A program made the translations under genes and the position numbers. DNA of 64,000 bases from CAIKBL01 sp964555355 (lineage in GTDB: Bacteria > Pseudomonadota > Gammaproteobacteria > Ga0077536): the NCBI GenBank assembly GCA_964555355.1, contig CAZKRY010000012.1:177608-241607 (forward strand). Reading direction: 5' to 3'. Numbering within the stretch: position 1 is the stretch's first letter; every line of letters starts with the position of its first letter. A model generated the notes under the pieces. That model saw nothing but the letters and a program-made list of their open reading frames with translations, did no database searches and was not told where the DNA came from. Shown here piece after piece: positions 18,180-27,904 of this stretch.

Positions 18180-19594
18180 TTAACGATTTACGTTGGGATG
18201 CGCAATTGCCGATCGCGATATTCCTCGGTCCCTCGCTCCCACTCGCCGAAGCGCGCACGATATTGCCTGCGAATTACTACCCGCCGATCCGCATGGGCGA
18301 CATTTATCGTTTGCTCGCGAGCGGGGTTAAAACCATCGCGATCATCGACGGTGTGTTTCATGAGACCACTCCGGTTTGGCAGCGTGAAATTCTCACCGCG
18401 CTCGATGAAGGCATCGAGGTAGTCGGTGGCGCCAGCATGGGCGCGTTACGCGCGGCGGAACTTGCGCCGCACGGCATGCGTGGTGTCGGCACGGTCTACG
18501 ACTGGTATCGGGACGGCACCATCGAGGGCGATGACGAAGTGGCGTTGGTGCACACCGATGCGACTACGGCCTACGCGCCTTTGTCCTGGCCGCTCGTCAA
18601 TCTGCGCCATTGCTTCGCGTTAGCCGTCACGAGAAATTTACTCACTACCGCCGAACACGTGGAAATCGTCTCGGCGTTAAAACAAAGCTGTTTCACCGAT
18701 CGCACATTTCGACGGATGCAAGCGTTGCCCGTTTGGCGCGCGATGGATGCGTCACGCCGCGACGCACTCGAAGCATTGTTGGGCGATCCGCAACATGACT
18801 TAAAACGCGCCGATGCACACGCCGTACTCACCTATTGCGCAACGCCGAGAGCGCCGGTCGAAATACCGAAAGCCACCGCAGCTTGGTCCTATCCCGGCAG
18901 CGTTCGCCCGCATTGGCAAGCGGCGATAACCAAACTAAGAGGGTTCGTCGCCGGTGGCGACATTCTGCGTGAGGCGCTTACCGCGGATGACACCTGGGCG
19001 GAAGCTTGTTTGCGCGCGGCGCGCGCGCGTTTTTACGCGCTTGAGTGGCTGGCGACGCAGGCCATGCCGCCGTCTGGCACGCTTGAGTCACCAACGGCCG
19101 CGGCGAGCGACTTTTGCCGCGCCAATGGCATCACCCAACAAGAGTATGTCGACGAAAAAATGCGACGCGCGCGCTTCGATTGGTTGCAGACGCAAGCCCC
19201 GGCCACTCACGGACTGTCCATCTCCGCACGGACACTCAGAATGTTGCAAGCGCAAGGCTTGCCCTTATCTACCGCGACTTTCGCGGTCGCGGCGTGGGCC
19301 GCGCACTTTGGGGTATCTTGTCCAGACAATTTTTTGGTGCCACGCGTTGCAGCGGTCAAACACGAGTTTGAACTCGCGGCCGGCGACTCGCTCGCGCGAG
19401 AAGAACTTTCTCAAGCTCTCACCGCGTTCGTCACGGCCGAATGGTTGTGCGCGCATGATCCAACTTATTTTGGATTTGAAGCGTGGTCGCGCGATGTGGC
19501 ATTACTGCGCGAGCTACAACTCGACGGTCGTGCAGCGGCAATCGCCGAACGGTTGGCGGCAGACGATTCGCCCGCACACGTTACGCACGCATGA
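18176..19594 (+). CDS. tfuA: TfuA-like partner protein
   Basis: The N-terminal ~220 residues of this 472-residue protein match TfuA: IAIFLGPSLPLAEARTILP, then PIRMGDIYRLLASGVKTIAI, IDGVFHETTPVWQREIL, and VVGGASMGALRAAEL. TfuA proteins accompany YcaO enzymes and are needed for backbone thioamide formation, as in methyl-coenzyme M reductase and thioviridamide-type peptides. The remaining ~250 residues are helical and of unknown role. The GTG start overlaps the preceding stop (GTGA), and the stop overlaps the YcaO start (ATGA). The strict coupling supports complex formation with YcaO. Confidence 0.85.
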   Translation: MINDLRWDAQLPIAIFLGPSLPLAEARTILPANYYPPIRMGDIYRLLASGVKTIAIIDGVFHETTPVWQREILTALDEGIEVVGGASMGALRAAELAPHGMRGVGTVYDWYRDGTIEGDDEVALVHTDATTAYAPLSWPLVNLRHCFALAVTRNLLTTAEHVEIVSALKQSCFTDRTFRRMQALPVWRAMDASRRDALEALLGDPQHDLKRADAHAVLTYCATPRAPVEIPKATAAWSYPGSVRPHWQAAITKLRGFVAGGDILREALTADDTWAEACLRAARARFYALEWLATQAMPPSGTLESPTAAASDFCRANGITQQEYVDEKMRRARFDWLQTQAPATHGLSISARTLRMLQAQGLPLSTATFAVAAWAAHFGVSCPDNFLVPRVAAVKHEFELAAGDSLAREELSQALTAFVTAEWLCAHDPTYFGFEAWSRDVALLRELQLDGRAAAIAERLAADDSPAHVTHA

Positions 19595-20754
19595 CGCTTG
19601 AATTCGCCTACACCCTCGGCACGCACCGCATTGCAACCCCGCAGGCGACGCTCGCGCGTATTGAGCCGCACTTGAGTCAATGCGGGATCACGCGCGCTAC
19701 CGAAGTCACCGGGCTTGATTGCCTTGGGGTCCCGGTGTTTTGCGCGATCCGCCCCGGCGGTATCGTACTCCAAGTGTCGAACGGCAAAGGACTGTGCGCC
19801 GATAGCGCGCGGGTTTCCGCGCTGATGGAGGCGTTAGAGTTGTACCACGCCGAGCATCCCGCGCCTGACCGGCTACGGCGCGCGAGTTTGCGCGAGCTAG
19901 CAGCGACCGGCGCGCAAGTTTTGTTGCCGTCCGCGCTCACTGACGGCACGCGTTATTTTTCGCGAGAATTTAAGCTCGATTGGGTTGCGGGCGAGTCGTT
20001 ATTCGACGGGAGTCCGGTATGGGCGCCGGCGAGTCTTGCTTATTTCGCGCGTCAGCCGGCACCGCTAACGACCGATAGCAACGGACTCGCGTCTGGCAAC
20101 CATGTGCGTGAAGCCGCCTTGCATGGGATCTACGAGCTTCTAGAACGCGATGCGCTCGCGCGTTTGAGCGTCGATGGCCGCTTGCAGATCCGCAATCGTT
20201 GCCGGCTCGTGGATTGGGCGACGATCCCAGATACCGCCGTGCGCGGGTTGGCCGCGCAAATCGAAGCGCGCGAGACCAGTGTGCGGTTGTTGTGGGTACC
20301 GAGTCGGATCGCCGTACACACGTTTTGGGTGATTCTGCTCAATCGCCGTGCGGGCGCCGCCGTCTCGACGCTCAATTTAGGCGCCGGCTGCCACCGCGAT
20401 CCGTTAGTTGCCGCGGCGCGCGCGCTGACCGAAGCGGCGCAGGCCCGTCTGACGATGATCCACGGCGCACGTGAAGACCGTGGCGCCAAACCGGTCGCGC
20501 AGGCCTCACGCGTGCGCGAGAGCGCCGCGTACCGCTACTTTTCGGACCTCTCTGCGGACACCGCGTGGTGTGAACTTCCCGGCATCGACGTGCCGCGCGT
20601 CCGCACGCTGTCCGCTGCTTACGATGCGCTTATCGAGCAATTACGCGCGGAAGGACAAGCGGTTTTTCAATTTGATCTGACGCGCGCGGAGATCGGGATC
20701 CCCGTAGTCAAAGTGGTGGCGCCCGGACTAGGCTTTAACCACAGCCTGCTGTGA
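19591..20754 (+). CDS. ycaO: YcaO-domain ATP-dependent peptide-modifying enzyme
   Basis: The 387-residue protein carries YcaO signatures: GKGLCADSARVSALMEALELYHAE, SNGLASGNHVREAALHGIYELLERDAL, and a C-terminal VKVVAPGLGF. YcaO enzymes activate peptide-bond oxygens with ATP to form azolines, amidines or thioamides. The adjacent TfuA, the absence of Cys in the core and the lack of a C-terminal PxPxP tail (typical of azoline-forming members) favour thioamidation. ATG 19591 is chosen for its ATGA overlap with tfuA; a longer open frame starts at 19483. No separate E1-like partner is encoded. Confidence 0.85.
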   Translation: MTLEFAYTLGTHRIATPQATLARIEPHLSQCGITRATEVTGLDCLGVPVFCAIRPGGIVLQVSNGKGLCADSARVSALMEALELYHAEHPAPDRLRRASLRELAATGAQVLLPSALTDGTRYFSREFKLDWVAGESLFDGSPVWAPASLAYFARQPAPLTTDSNGLASGNHVREAALHGIYELLERDALARLSVDGRLQIRNRCRLVDWATIPDTAVRGLAAQIEARETSVRLLWVPSRIAVHTFWVILLNRRAGAAVSTLNLGAGCHRDPLVAAARALTEAAQARLTMIHGAREDRGAKPVAQASRVRESAAYRYFSDLSADTAWCELPGIDVPRVRTLSAAYDALIEQLRAEGQAVFQFDLTRAEIGIPVVKVVAPGLGFNHSLL

Positions 20755-20767
20755 GACTCACTCCCTG

Positions 20768-21514
20768 ATGCGGTTAATCGATTCATTGGTACAACGCGCG
20801 TCCGTACTGGATGCCGCGGCCTGCGCGCAAATTGCGTCAACCGTCCGTGCGCTTCGCGCGCACTGGATAGCCCGCGATTCCGCGGCGTTCTATACCTTGG
20901 GCGCCGCGTTGTATCTCGATGCGCCGACGGCCGAAACGCTGAGGCAATTTGGCCGCGCGGCACCGCCGCCGGAGGCTTATGCCACCAACGCCGCGCGCTT
21001 TAACGGTTTATTGACCGAACATTTCCCGGTCTTGTACGCGACCCTCGCCGCAGTCCTTCAACAGCTGTTGCAGGCCCCTGTGCGCTATGCGGATGAAAGG
21101 GCTCTGCCCGGCTTTCATATTTTCGAACACGCCCCCATCTACGCCGAGCAACGCGGACATGTGCCGCATTTTGATCGCCAATACGAATGTATCGCCTGGC
21201 CGGCGGATACCCGCATCGATTTCAAGGCGGCGATTTCCATCACGCTACCGATTTGCCTACCACGGGCCGGCGCGGGTTTGCGAGTATGGGATCTCAGTCT
21301 GCAACAAATCCAAGCCGAATCTCCGGCGCGCGCGCGCGAACTGGCGGCAAGCGCGCCCTCGCACTTATATCGATACACGCCGGGCGAGTTGGTATGTCAC
21401 CGTGGTCATCTGTTGCATCAAATCATGCCGTGGCCGTCGCAACCCGGCGATGCGCGCATCACGTGGCAAGCGCATGGTCTTTATTACCATGATGCGTGGC
21501 AGCTCTATTGGTGA
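20768..21514 (+). CDS. 2-oxoglutarate/Fe(II) oxygenase-like protein
   Basis: The 248-residue protein has a possible iron facial triad: His134 and Asp136 in HVPHFDRQY, and His214 or His217 in CHRGHLLHQIMPW, followed by Arg230 that could bind 2-oxoglutarate. Otherwise it is unlike well-known families. It begins 13 bp after ycaO and is the last gene of the coupled run, so peptide hydroxylation or desaturation is the natural guess. Its last 56 bp overlap the end of the opposite-strand halogenase gene. Confidence 0.6.
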   Translation: MRLIDSLVQRASVLDAAACAQIASTVRALRAHWIARDSAAFYTLGAALYLDAPTAETLRQFGRAAPPPEAYATNAARFNGLLTEHFPVLYATLAAVLQQLLQAPVRYADERALPGFHIFEHAPIYAEQRGHVPHFDRQYECIAWPADTRIDFKAAISITLPICLPRAGAGLRVWDLSLQQIQAESPARARELAASAPSHLYRYTPGELVCHRGHLLHQIMPWPSQPGDARITWQAHGLYYHDAWQLYW

Positions 21515-23525
21515 ATTCGGCGCTTAAGAGCGCGCTCGGCGGTGTGCCGGAAAGTGACACCGTCAAACAGTCACCGGCGAATTCGGTACGAAGTTCAAGC
21601 GTCGCGCGCACGGGTTCGCCAGGAGTCGGCAAGATTTCATAACGTAGGCGCACCGCACGCCCGTCCGCACAACAATCGAAAAGAACCCGCGGCGACTCGC
21701 TCGCAAAATAAGTCGCCGAGTGGTTGGTGGCGCTCATCCGAAGTTCGTCCACGCCCGCAGTTAACGCCTCAAGTAGACTCATCTCCATGTTCGGCAGGCC
21801 TACTTGCGCGATACTCGCCCGCAAGAGGCGCGCGAGTTCGTCATCCTGAAGCAGCACTTCTTCCGTGCGGGCCGCGCGCAACGCCAACAGACGCACGAGC
21901 GCGTTGACGAACACGGCACTGCGCAGGGTTACCGGGAAGTCCGCGTGGCGATCGATAATCTCAATCGCCGCCGTCAACGTATGCTCAACGCTGAGCAAGC
22001 GGCGCGCGGTCTTCGAAAACACTTGCTGCGTCGTCAACTGCACGAAGCGTGTTTGATCGAACCCGCGCGCCGCAAGTGGCGCGGTGAGCGCTGAAAGCGC
22101 TTCCATCGTACGGTGCCCATCGATTTCATTAAGCGCAAAGGCGTCCATCACGGCGTTGGCGCCCGCGAGCGTCTCTAACACCGCCGCTTGACCGACGATG
22201 CAGTCACCAACATCGAGCGTGGCGCGCGCGCGCGCCAGCGCCGGCTGATCATCGCGCTCGAGCGCGGACAACGTTGGCACAACCTGAGCGAGGCTCAATT
22301 GTTCGACGTAGCTCCAGAGTGCGAGCCAAGGGTGCGTGAGATCGGTGGTGCGAAAACCAATGTAACTCCCGTGCACCAGCCCATCGTGCACGGCCAGCAA
22401 ATTGGCATGTAAGCGTTCCAGTGGCGCAAACCGCGCGGACGCAAAATCATCTTCGCGAAGCGCTCCGAGCAACAGATCGGCCAACAGATAAAGACATTGG
22501 AAAGCGTTCAATAACCCACGCGAAAACAACGCATCGACATTGCCGGCCGCTTGACCTAATAGTGCAATGCGCTCGCCGACCACGCGCGGCGCGGACACTT
22601 GCAAGCGCCCCGTTGCCACCCAGGGCCGCACCGGTTGCGCGTCGCGAAATTGTGCGTGCAGCGCCGGATATCGCGCCAATGCTGCTTGCCATTCCTGCGC
22701 CGGCGAGAGGTTGCCTGCGGGATGGAGACGGTTATCCAAGTTCAACCCCACACTCACCAAGCGGTTGCGCGAGCGCGGGTGATTATCAAACGGGATGACC
22801 CATACCCAGGCACCGTCCAGAATGTGATGCAACGTGCCCTGATGCCACGGCAAGGCCGGGGCCGGTGCCGCCGCGCAGTCATCGAACGGACGCACGCCGA
22901 TCATGTGCGTGTAGAGCGAACGGGAATTGGTGGCGAGGCGACTCGGCGTTTCGAATAACGCGCCGGCGCGCGACCAGGATCGCGACCAGCCGGCGCAATC
23001 GACCACAAACGCCGCGCTCACCGTGCCGCTCGCGGTATTTAAATACACGCGCTCATCGGGGCCGGCAATTTCGGTGCACGTGTCCGTCACCATACTCGTG
23101 CAACCCGCCGCCACTGCCTGTGCATGCAGCCAAGCATCGGTGTCCTGCCGGAATAAATGCCCCTCGAGCACCTCTTCGGCGTAACTCACCGCGATATTGG
23201 CCCACCACTGCGCAGTGGTTCGTGATTCGCCAGCCTGATGGCGTACAAACCCAAAGGACTTTTTGACGCCAGAGGTCGGCGCGATCTCACTATGCACACG
23301 ATTGAGATTCGCGATGACGGCAAGTTCATCGACGCCATAGCGCGCCGCCAGCGCACGCATCCACAGCACGGTTGGTTTCAACAGCGATTCACCAAGTGCA
23401 AAACGTGGATGCGGGGCCTTATCGAGCAGCAGTGCGCGCACGCCTTGGCGTGCCAGCACGAGACCGAGCGCGCTGCCGGTCAGGCCCGCGCCCAGAATGA
23501 TTACGTCAAAGTGCGGTTTGGTCAT
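21459..23525 (-). CDS. second tryptophan-halogenase-type flavoenzyme
   Basis: The 688-residue protein has the halogenase architecture: FAD motif ILGAGLTGSALGLVLA, LGESLLKP, Lys88-Lys89 in SGVKKSFGF as catalytic candidates, and the fingerprint WVWVIP at 240-245. The catalytic part ends near residue 430. The last ~250 residues form an extension of unknown function. It is the only maturation gene on the minus strand, pointing back at the operon and overlapping the 2OG-oxygenase gene tail to tail. The substrate could be the core's single Trp121. An FAD-linked monooxygenase role cannot be excluded. Confidence 0.8.
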   Translation of the reverse strand: MTKPHFDVIILGAGLTGSALGLVLARQGVRALLLDKAPHPRFALGESLLKPTVLWMRALAARYGVDELAVIANLNRVHSEIAPTSGVKKSFGFVRHQAGESRTTAQWWANIAVSYAEEVLEGHLFRQDTDAWLHAQAVAAGCTSMVTDTCTEIAGPDERVYLNTASGTVSAAFVVDCAGWSRSWSRAGALFETPSRLATNSRSLYTHMIGVRPFDDCAAAPAPALPWHQGTLHHILDGAWVWVIPFDNHPRSRNRLVSVGLNLDNRLHPAGNLSPAQEWQAALARYPALHAQFRDAQPVRPWVATGRLQVSAPRVVGERIALLGQAAGNVDALFSRGLLNAFQCLYLLADLLLGALREDDFASARFAPLERLHANLLAVHDGLVHGSYIGFRTTDLTHPWLALWSYVEQLSLAQVVPTLSALERDDQPALARARATLDVGDCIVGQAAVLETLAGANAVMDAFALNEIDGHRTMEALSALTAPLAARGFDQTRFVQLTTQQVFSKTARRLLSVEHTLTAAIEIIDRHADFPVTLRSAVFVNALVRLLALRAARTEEVLLQDDELARLLRASIAQVGLPNMEMSLLEALTAGVDELRMSATNHSATYFASESPRVLFDCCADGRAVRLRYEILPTPGEPVRATLELRTEFAGDCLTVSLSGTPPSALLSAEFTNRAATHHGNKDHALAT

Positions 23526-23703
23526 CAGGATGTCGGTGGCCTACGAGGTCGGCCCTATAGTTAAAGTCAGTACTGCAGTTTATTTCGAAACTCTTTGAAA
23601 AACTTGAATCATCGGCTATCTTTGCTCGCGCGTGGAGGCTTGGAACGAACATCGCTTCCAGAGCCTGCCGTGGTTGCCTACCGATCGCAATGAGAATTAC
23701 AAC

Positions 23704-24240
23704 ATGCGCAAAGTCCTGTTTATTTTCGGCGAATTGAACGACGCCGACACCGAATGGATATGCGACGCCGGCCACACCGCACAACTCGCACCCGGCGAAG
23801 TTTTGATTGAAGCAGGACGCCCACTCGCCGAATTATCGCTCCTGCTTCGCGGCGAGCTTGCGGTTTTCGCCGGTCATCGGGAAATCGCCCGGTTGGATGA
23901 AGGTGAGATCGTCGGCGAGTTGTCGTTTCTCGACGCCCGTCCGCCCTATGCCTCGGTACGCGCCACGGAATCCTCCACGGTGCTCAAAGTCCCGCATGAC
24001 GCCGTGCATGCCCGCTTTACGCGTGAGCCCGCGTTTAGCGGCCGCTTTTACCGCAGCCTCGGTATTTTTCTCGCGAGTCGCTTGCGCCAAACCGTGGGCC
24101 AACTCGGCGTGATCGACACCGAGGACAGCCTTGCGGAAGACGCCACCAGCATCGATGAGATCGATCCCGCGATTCTTGACCGTTCGGCGATCGCGGGCCG
24201 GCGTTTCGATCGCCTTCGCGCGCGCTTGGGAGTCGAATAA
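23704..24240 (+). CDS. cyclic-nucleotide-binding-fold protein of the NHLM export system
   Basis: The 178-residue protein consists mainly of one cNMP-binding beta-barrel: HTAQLAPGEVLIEAGRPLAELSLLLRG style repeats, then LDEGEIVGELSFLDARPPYASVRA, which matches the phosphate-binding cassette GELSFLDxRPxxASVxA. Similar proteins accompany NHLM bacteriocin exporters. It lacks a DNA-binding domain, so it is more likely a regulatory or scaffold subunit of the exporter than a transcription factor. ATG 23704 is preferred; an upstream GTG at 23632 is in frame. The next gene begins 2 bp after the stop. Confidence 0.8.
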   Translation: MRKVLFIFGELNDADTEWICDAGHTAQLAPGEVLIEAGRPLAELSLLLRGELAVFAGHREIARLDEGEIVGELSFLDARPPYASVRATESSTVLKVPHDAVHARFTREPAFSGRFYRSLGIFLASRLRQTVGQLGVIDTEDSLAEDATSIDEIDPAILDRSAIAGRRFDRLRARLGVE

Positions 24241-24242
24241 CC

Positions 24243-25679
24243 ATGTCCGACGATAAAGGCATTTTTCGTAAAGAAGCGCTCGAACAACTGAGTTCGCCGG
24301 AGCAGTTGGAACAGCTGCTGGAAGTCACCACGCGCCAAGCGTGGATTGGTCTATCGACCATCGGGCTCGCCATTTTCTGCATCCTACTGTGGAGTGTGTT
24401 CGGTCAGATCCCCATCACGGTCGACGGCTCGGGGATTTTTGTGTTTCCGCGGCGCGTGGTGTCGTTTCAATCCCCAGCGCCGGGACAGGTCGTCACGCTG
24501 TCGGTCAACGTTGGCGATTTCGTCAAAAAGGGCCAGGTCATCGGCACCCTTAATCAGCCGGATCTCGCGCAGGAACTCGACCAAGAGCGCGTGCGCCTAA
24601 GCGAGGCGCGCGCGCAAAATTCACTGAAAGGCGATGCGCTCGACAATCGCCTGCAGGTCGAACGTGAGTCGATCGCGAGCAAACGCGAGTTGTTGCACGA
24701 CCGGATCGAATCGCTCACTCGGATCGCCGCCGCGCAAAAGTCGCGTAATGACGGCTATCTCGCGCAGCAGACCAAAAATTTACGCGAAGCGCGCGACACC
24801 CAGCAGAAACTCGGCGAAGCGCTCGAACAACGGTTTGCGAGTTATGAACGGTTACGCCAGGAAGGTCTGTCGTCCGACGACAACGTGCTCGCCGCGCGCC
24901 AGCGCTATATGGACAATCAAGTGCAGCGTTCCGAGCTCGATTTAAAAGCACAGGAACTCGAATTGCGCCGCTTGGAAAACGAGCAGGCGCATCAGCAATC
25001 GGTTGATCGCGTCGAAGAATTCCGCAATCAGCTGCGCGAACTTGATATCCGCGAGAAGGACTTGCAACAACAGGAGCTTGAATCCTCGGCGAGTTCAACG
25101 CAGCGGATCCAAGAACTGGAACGCAACATCGCGCGCCTCGGCGCGCAACTCGCCTCACGCAGCCAAATCATCAGCGAGCACTCGGGCCGGATCCTCGAGA
25201 TCACCACAAGCCCCGGCCAGATCGTCAACGCCGGTCAGCGGATCGGCTCGATTGAAACAGAGGATGCCGATAGTCAATTGATGGGCGTGGCGTTTTTCCC
25301 GGTGGGCGCCGGTAAGAAGCTCGGCGAAGGGGGTGAGCTACGCTTAACGCCGAGCACGGTCGAACGCGAACGGTTCGGCAGCATCGTCGCCGACATTGAG
25401 AGTGTATCGGCGTTCCCGGTTACGGCGGATGCGATCAGCAGCTTGATCGGCAATGGTGAGGTCGCGCAGGAAATCACCCAGGGGCGGAGCGTCATTCAAG
25501 TGGTCGCCGCATTGCGCGCTGATCCTGAAGCGTACACCGGCTACCAGTGGACCTCCGGCAAAGGGCCGACCGGCCCATTGACCGCGGGCACCACCGCAAG
25601 TGCCCGTGCCACCATCGAATACCGCCGGCCGATTACCTTTGTCATTCCTATCCTGCGTCGGTGGACCGGCATTGGCTGA
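24243..25679 (+). CDS. NHLM-type HlyD-family secretion adaptor
   Basis: The 478-residue membrane-fusion protein bridges the inner-membrane exporter and the TolC channel. It has a single N-terminal membrane helix (WIGLSTIGLAIFCILLWSVFG, about residues 36-56). A split lipoyl-like domain follows: PAPGQVVTLSVNVGDFVKKGQ, then later SGRILEITTSPGQIVNAGQ. Between them is a long coiled coil (about 115-310). A beta-barrel domain ends the protein. The last 8 bp overlap the peptidase-transporter gene. Confidence 0.88.
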   Translation: MSDDKGIFRKEALEQLSSPEQLEQLLEVTTRQAWIGLSTIGLAIFCILLWSVFGQIPITVDGSGIFVFPRRVVSFQSPAPGQVVTLSVNVGDFVKKGQVIGTLNQPDLAQELDQERVRLSEARAQNSLKGDALDNRLQVERESIASKRELLHDRIESLTRIAAAQKSRNDGYLAQQTKNLREARDTQQKLGEALEQRFASYERLRQEGLSSDDNVLAARQRYMDNQVQRSELDLKAQELELRRLENEQAHQQSVDRVEEFRNQLRELDIREKDLQQQELESSASSTQRIQELERNIARLGAQLASRSQIISEHSGRILEITTSPGQIVNAGQRIGSIETEDADSQLMGVAFFPVGAGKKLGEGGELRLTPSTVERERFGSIVADIESVSAFPVTADAISSLIGNGEVAQEITQGRSVIQVVAALRADPEAYTGYQWTSGKGPTGPLTAGTTASARATIEYRRPITFVIPILRRWTGIG

Positions 25680-27903
25680 TTCTTCCGCGGCGCCTAGCGC
25701 CCAGCCAGAGATCAAATTCCGACGCGTGTACACGCCATCGGTACTGCAATTGGAAGCCGTGGAGTGCGGGGCAGCCGCCTTGTCGATGATTCTCGGCTAC
25801 CACAAACGCGTGGTGCCGCTGACCACCCTGCGCCGCGAATGTGGGGTGTCACGCGACGGGAGCAAAGCGTCAAACGTGGTCCGCGCGGCACGGCGGTTCG
25901 GGATGGAAGCCAAGGGCTTCACCAAATCGGTCAAGAAGCTCTACGACATCAAACCGCCGTTCATCGTGTTTTGGAACTTCAATCACTTTCTGGTATGCGA
26001 AGGTTTCGGTAAGGATCGGGTGTATCTAAACGATCCCGCGGTCGGGCATCGCACCGTCACCCTCAAGGAATTCGGCCGTAGCTTCACCGGCGTCGTGCTG
26101 ATCATGGAGCCAGGACCCGAGTTCACGCCCGGCGGCCGTCAACCAAGCGTCGTCGAAAGCATCAAGTCGCGTCTTATGGGTTCATGGCGCGCAATCGCCT
26201 ATTGTTTTCTGACCGGCTTCATGCTCGTCATTCCAGCGCTTGCGATCCCGGCTTTTAATCAGGTTTACATCGATACCGTCATCTTGCAGCACAAAGTCGA
26301 TTGGCTGCGGCCCTTGCTGCTCGCGATGGGGATTTCCGGCATCCTGACCGCCGCGTTGCATTTCATGCAATTCCGCTATTTGCGACGCTTAAAAATCCGG
26401 CTCTCGATCCAGTTCTCAAGCAAGTATCTGTGGCATCTCCTGCATTTGCCCGCAAGCTTTTACGCACAGCGCTTTGCCGGCGAAATCGCCAATCGCAGCC
26501 AAATCAACAGCAAACTCGCGGATCTACTGTCGGGGAAACTCGCCACCACTGCCATCAACGTCACGATGATGGGTTGCTACGCGGCGTTGATGTTTTACTA
26601 CGACATCATGCTGACCCTAATTGGGATCGGCTTCGCGGTCATTAACGGCGTCGTTCTCAAGGTCATCGCGCAGAAACGCGTCGAATCCAACATGCGCGTC
26701 CTCACCGAATACGGCAAAGCGCAGGGCGTCGGCATGGCGGGCTTGCAGAGTATCGAAACGCTCAAAGCCGGTGGCCTCGAATCCGGATTTTTCGCGACCT
26801 GGGCCGGTTATTACGCCAAGGCCGCGGTCGCCCGGCAAGATCTCGAAATGTCGAATCAAGCGTTGGATATCACGCCCACGCTTTTAACCGCATTGACTAG
26901 CGCCGCAATTTTGGGATTTGGTGGGCTGCGGGTCATGAGCGGCGATCTGTCGATTGGCATGCTGGTCGCGTTCCAGAGCTTGATGATGAGCTTCTTAGCG
27001 CCGATCAACGAATTATTGAGTCTAGGCGGTACTTTTCAAGATATGCGCGGCGATCTCGAGCGGGTTGACGATGTGCTCGACAACGAAACCACACGGGCGC
27101 CCGATGTCACCGAGATATATGACGAACAGGGCGAACGTATCACGCGCTTGCGCGGCTACCTTGAATTGCGCAATTTGAACTTTGGCTACAGCCCGCTCGA
27201 TAAACCGCTGTTCGAAAACTTCAACTTGACGATCGCGCCCGGCCAACGCGTGGCACTGGTCGGCGGCAGCGGTTCTGGGAAGTCGACACTCGCGCGCATG
27301 ATCTGCGGCGAATACGAACCCTGGAGCGGCGAGGTGCTGTTGGACGGGCGAACGCGCAGCGCGATCCCAAGCGATGTGATGCGCAATTCCTTTGCCGTGG
27401 TCGATCAGGAGATCAACCTTTTCGAAGGCACCGTGCGCGAAAATTTAACGCTGTGGGACGACACCATCCCGGAAGCCAATTTGAAACGCGCGTTGCACGA
27501 TGCGGCGGCGTATGAATTCATCACGGCGATGCCCGGTGGGCTAGATGCAAAAATCGCCGAAGGTGGGATCAACCTAAGCGGTGGCCAGCGCCAACGCCTG
27601 GAAATTGCGCGCGCGTTGGTGCTCGATCCGGCCTTTCTCATTTTTGACGAGGCGACCAGCGCGCTTGACGCCGATACCGAAGGCGTGGTCATGGAGCGGC
27701 TGCGCACGCGCGGTTGTACCGCGGTCTTGGTCGCGCATCGCTTGAGCACGGTGCGCGACAGCGATCTCATTCTGGTTATGAAGTCGGGCCAGGTGGTCGA
27801 GCAGGGCACGCATGACGAGCTCTGGGCGAGCGATGGCGAATATTCACGCCTCATGCGCGCCGATCAGGAACCGTTGGTCGCGGTTGGCGACCACGAGGCC
27901 TGA
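25672..27903 (+). CDS. NHLM peptidase-containing ABC exporter (C39)
   Basis: This 743-residue exporter removes the leader and pumps the core out. The N-terminal C39 peptidase has Cys32 in VECGAAALSM, His105 in NFNHFLV and Asp121 in LNDPAVG. The membrane domain follows (about 165-450), then the ATPase: Walker A GGSGSGKST, signature NLSGGQRQRLEIARAL, Walker B FLIFDEATSALD. It should cut after the precursor's Gly-Gly. I chose the in-frame TTG at 25672, which overlaps the HlyD stop and has GGTGGA upstream. A GTG at 25600 would add 24 residues. Confidence 0.9.
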   Translation: MADSSAAPSAQPEIKFRRVYTPSVLQLEAVECGAAALSMILGYHKRVVPLTTLRRECGVSRDGSKASNVVRAARRFGMEAKGFTKSVKKLYDIKPPFIVFWNFNHFLVCEGFGKDRVYLNDPAVGHRTVTLKEFGRSFTGVVLIMEPGPEFTPGGRQPSVVESIKSRLMGSWRAIAYCFLTGFMLVIPALAIPAFNQVYIDTVILQHKVDWLRPLLLAMGISGILTAALHFMQFRYLRRLKIRLSIQFSSKYLWHLLHLPASFYAQRFAGEIANRSQINSKLADLLSGKLATTAINVTMMGCYAALMFYYDIMLTLIGIGFAVINGVVLKVIAQKRVESNMRVLTEYGKAQGVGMAGLQSIETLKAGGLESGFFATWAGYYAKAAVARQDLEMSNQALDITPTLLTALTSAAILGFGGLRVMSGDLSIGMLVAFQSLMMSFLAPINELLSLGGTFQDMRGDLERVDDVLDNETTRAPDVTEIYDEQGERITRLRGYLELRNLNFGYSPLDKPLFENFNLTIAPGQRVALVGGSGSGKSTLARMICGEYEPWSGEVLLDGRTRSAIPSDVMRNSFAVVDQEINLFEGTVRENLTLWDDTIPEANLKRALHDAAAYEFITAMPGGLDAKIAEGGINLSGGQRQRLEIARALVLDPAFLIFDEATSALDADTEGVVMERLRTRGCTAVLVAHRLSTVRDSDLILVMKSGQVVEQGTHDELWASDGEYSRLMRADQEPLVAVGDHEA

Positions 27904-27904
27904 C

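Noticed and set aside
23632..23703. Longer N-terminus for the cyclic-nucleotide-binding protein
   Set aside because: The extra 24 residues from a GTG are not part of the domain; ATG 23704 starts right before the fold.
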